From Vibrio coralliilyticus ATCC BAA-450 (GTDB lineage Bacteria > Pseudomonadota > Gammaproteobacteria > Enterobacterales > Vibrionaceae): a stretch of DNA of 64,000 nt. Below, piece by piece: positions 62,257 through 64,000 of this stretch (the stretch's first letter is position 1; each line of letters begins with the position of its first letter). The notes under the pieces were generated by a model. The model saw only the letters and a list, made by a program, of their open reading frames with translations, was not told where the DNA came from and did no database searches. The position numbers and the translations under genes are program-made. The stretch spans positions 620,001 to 684,000 of the forward strand of contig NZ_ACZN01000018.1 of assembly GCF_000176135.1 (NCBI RefSeq). Reading direction: 5' to 3'.

Positions 62257-62284
62257 GCGCCGCTTTACGTTGCGGCGCTTTTTT
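62257..62284 (+). terminator. Strong terminator of the ABC importer operon
   Basis: GCGCCGC (62257-62263) pairs with GCGGCGC (62272-62278), with an unbroken T-run after it. Confidence 0.92.
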
Positions 62285-62336
62285 CTTCTCGCATCCAGCT
62301 TCTGACCATTTTTGGAAGCCATCACTAATCTCGTTC

Positions 62337-62352
62337 TGAAACAAATATTTCA
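62337..62352. promoter_or_regulatory. Candidate IolR operator upstream of the second RpiR gene
   Basis: TGAAACAAATATTTCA has the TGAAA-N6-TTTCA form and lies 66 bp before the gene, which suggests autoregulation. Confidence 0.6.
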
Positions 62353-62417
62353 CGATTTTCGAATTTAAGGTATCTTTACGGAAGATTTATTTCAGATTCC
62401 GAACCTAGGAGAGTGAC

Positions 62418-63251
62418 ATGAAAGCGGCCAGTTCGCTCGGAGAGCTGCAGGATCAGATCCGCAATAATTACTCTGACCTGAGTAAGCGACTCCAGCAAGT
62501 AGCTAAGTATGTGCTTGATAATTCTAACAGTGTTGCATTTGATACTGTTGCCGTTATTGCTCAGCAAGCCGAAGTACCTCCATCGACTCTAATTCGTTTT
62601 GCCAGTGCATTTGGCTTCAGCGGATTCAATGATATGAAACAACTGTTTCGTCGTAATCTGGTTGAGGAAACCACCAGCTATACCGATCGAGCCAGACTGT
62701 ATAAACAGCTAGAGGGAGAACCTCACCCACCAGAAACGCCAAAAGACATTCTGGAGGAATTTGCCCGCGCTAATTCTCAGGCAATGAATCACCTTGCCGC
62801 TCAAACTTCAGCTGAAAAATTAGAGCAGGCGGTTGATATCCTGCGTAATGCGGAGAATATCTATCTTATTGGACTTAGACGCTCGTTTAGCGTCGCGTCA
62901 TATCTGACTTACGCACTACGTCATCTGGATAAGCGCGCTTTCCTTATTGATGGCCTTGGTGGAATGTTCAAAGAACAACTGAGCATGATTGGCCCTAAAG
63001 ATGCCATCGTGTCCATCAGTTTCAGCCCTTACGCGCAAGAAACCGTGATGCTAAGCGAAGTCGCATCCAAAGCCGGTGCACATCAAATTGTGATTACCGA
63101 TAGCCAAATCAGCCCGCTCGCAGCGTTCAGCGACGTGTGTTTTGTGGTCAAAGAAGCCAAAGTGGATGCATTTCGTTCTCAGTCTGCGTCTTTGTGCCTA
63201 GCGCAAACTCTCGCGGTGTCTATGGCCTTCGATCAGGCTGAAAAACTCTAG
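62418..63251 (+). CDS. RpiR/MurR-family regulator, probable iol regulator 2
   Basis: This 277-residue paralogue of the regulator encoded at 33816 has an HTH_6 domain with VAFDTVAVIAQQAEVPPSTLIRFASAFGFSGFNDMKQLF and a SIS domain with AENIYLIGLRRSFSVASYLTYAL and FLIDGLGGMFKEQL. It has its own promoter behind a strong terminator, with an operator-like palindrome in that promoter. It probably controls block 2 and perhaps both blocks. AGGAGAG precedes the ATG. Confidence 0.92.
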   Translation: MKAASSLGELQDQIRNNYSDLSKRLQQVAKYVLDNSNSVAFDTVAVIAQQAEVPPSTLIRFASAFGFSGFNDMKQLFRRNLVEETTSYTDRARLYKQLEGEPHPPETPKDILEEFARANSQAMNHLAAQTSAEKLEQAVDILRNAENIYLIGLRRSFSVASYLTYALRHLDKRAFLIDGLGGMFKEQLSMIGPKDAIVSISFSPYAQETVMLSEVASKAGAHQIVITDSQISPLAAFSDVCFVVKEAKVDAFRSQSASLCLAQTLAVSMAFDQAEKL

Positions 63252-63258
63252 CCTTCTC

Positions 63259-63284
63259 AGCGGCAGTGGTCGATCACTGCCGCT
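63259..63284 (+). terminator. Terminator after the second RpiR gene
   Basis: AGCGGCAGTG (63259-63268) pairs perfectly with CACTGCCGCT (63275-63284); a T-rich stretch follows. Confidence 0.8.
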
Positions 63285-63603
63285 TATTTCTTCTTTATAC
63301 CTGCCAAGGTCAAATCATTGAGCTAAGTGAGGGTTTGATCACTTATTTTTTACAATTCAACGCCTCTAGCTCCTCACTTATTATGTCAATTTTGGAAAAA
63401 GACAATGATACTTCTTCCAATAATCGAAGAATAATACTGGCTTAAGTGATTGATATTTGGTGATTCAGCTTCCAAAGCGTGTTTTATTGACCGAGAAAAC
63501 ACACAAGTGTGAATTTCTGCTTCTGGTTCGAATTGAGTTTCGAATTTAAAATATGCAAAACCAGAAAATAACAAGCACGTCACAAAGGAAGCAAAGGGAC
63601 GCC
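63285..63603 (+). other. Upstream region of dld
   Basis: About 320 bp without a convincing gene. It must hold the dld promoter, but no -35/-10 pair stands out. AAAGGAAG lies before ATG 63604. Confidence 0.45.
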
Positions 63604-64000
63604 ATGAGTAATCAAGCGCTAATTCAGACATTCATCAACATTGTCGGCCAAGACCATGTGTTAACCGATAACAAAAAAACCGAATATTACCGCTCAGGCT
63701 TCCGCTCGGGTAAAGGCAAAGCACTGGCAGTTTTGTTTCCCGGTTCATTAGTTGAACAGTGGCGCCTGCTTCAGGCCGCGGTAGAAGCGAACTGCATTGT
63801 GATCATGCAGGCCGCCAAAACCGGTCTGACTGAAGGGTCTGCACCAAGTGGTGACGATTACGACCGAGAAGTTGTGGTGATCAACATCATGCGTATTAAC
63901 TCGCTGCATTTGATTGAAAACGGCAAACAGATCATCAGCTTACCGGGTGTGAGCCTTCACCAACTTGAGAAGAAGCTTAAATCCGTTAACCGTGCGCCTC
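63604..64000 (+). CDS. dld: Quinone-dependent D-lactate dehydrogenase, 3' end cut by the window
   Basis: The first 132 residues are visible and resemble E. coli Dld closely: a short lead, then FINIVGQDHVLTDNKKTEYYR, SGFRSGKGKALAVLFPGSLVEQW, and the FAD-binding MQAAKTGLTEGSAPSG with DYDREVVVINIMRI. Dld is a peripheral inner-membrane flavoprotein that oxidises D-lactate and feeds electrons to quinone. The full protein would be near 570 residues, so over three quarters lies outside. It is separated from the iol region by a terminator and looks independent of it. Confidence 0.94.
   Translation, partial: MSNQALIQTFINIVGQDHVLTDNKKTEYYRSGFRSGKGKALAVLFPGSLVEQWRLLQAAVEANCIVIMQAAKTGLTEGSAPSGDDYDREVVVINIMRINSLHLIENGKQIISLPGVSLHQLEKKLKSVNRAP

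Noticed and set aside
63386..63631. 81-codon minus-strand frame in front of dld
   Set aside because: It overlaps the dld start and ribosome site and resembles no known protein; it could not be supported as a gene.
1..64000. Mobile elements, prophage, CRISPR arrays, tRNA or rRNA genes
   Set aside because: No transposase, integrase, phage structural gene, spaced short repeats or cloverleaf sequence was found on reading either strand.

Overview
The window is one stretch of a gammaproteobacterial chromosome, most likely from a marine Vibrionaceae-type bacterium. The reasons are a base composition a little under 50% GC by eye, tight operons with ATGA overlaps, many two-component proteins including multi-domain hybrid kinases, a VexB/AcrB-type RND pump, Na+-symporter-type uptake, and a quinone-dependent D-lactate dehydrogenase of the E. 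coli Dld type at the right edge. I could not run any search, so species and identities rest on reading motifs. No tRNA, rRNA, insertion sequence or CRISPR array was seen.

Layout. 1-8.2 kb: a catabolic region holding the end of an HpcH/HpaI-type aldolase, two LacI regulators (the first apparently starting at a rare ATT codon), two tandem double-SnoaL (NTF2-like) proteins of unknown function coupled to a sodium:solute symporter, and an AEC-type permease. 8.1-15.9 kb (minus): a five-gene operon encoding outer-membrane factor, adaptor, RND pump, response regulator and histidine kinase, with an OmpR-type direct repeat upstream. 16.1-21.4 kb (plus): a membrane-anchored di-heme cytochrome c peroxidase/MauG-like protein translationally coupled to a hybrid histidine kinase, followed by a PAS-REC protein whose kinase core is degenerate; this may be a heme-based redox-sensing phosphorelay. 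21.4-23.7 kb (minus): an ABC-F ATPase with a long structured leader, and a stand-alone receiver. 24.1-30.8 kb (plus): a compact six-gene set for a modified amino sugar (PseG-like, DegT aminotransferase, PhyH dioxygenase, MFS transporter, GT2, nucleotide-sugar 4,6-dehydratase).

30.8-62.4 kb is dominated by inositol catabolism in two blocks. Block 1 (30.8-41.8 kb, minus) has iolG, iolB, an IolI-like isomerase, an RpiR regulator, a class II aldolase, a second iolB, iolC, a Gfo/Idh oxidoreductase, iolD and iolE, with the transporter iolT divergent. Block 2 (51.7-57.9 kb, minus) has iolA, a second iolE, a second iolD and an iolC fused to DUF2090, with a ribose/galactose-type ABC importer divergent and a second RpiR regulator behind it. 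Every step from inosose dehydration to aldol cleavage is therefore encoded twice, while iolA is present once. A 16-bp palindrome, TGAAA-N6-TTTCA, recurs in four intergenic regions of the two blocks and probably unites them in one regulon.

Between the two iol blocks (43.8-51.6 kb) lie a LysR regulator, an orphan kinase-like protein, a TSUP permease, a thiolase plus CoA-transferase operon (atoB-atoD-atoA), a small outer-membrane barrel, and a TetR gene divergent from a small membrane protein and a DUF2867 protein across two matching palindromic operators. The window ends inside dld.
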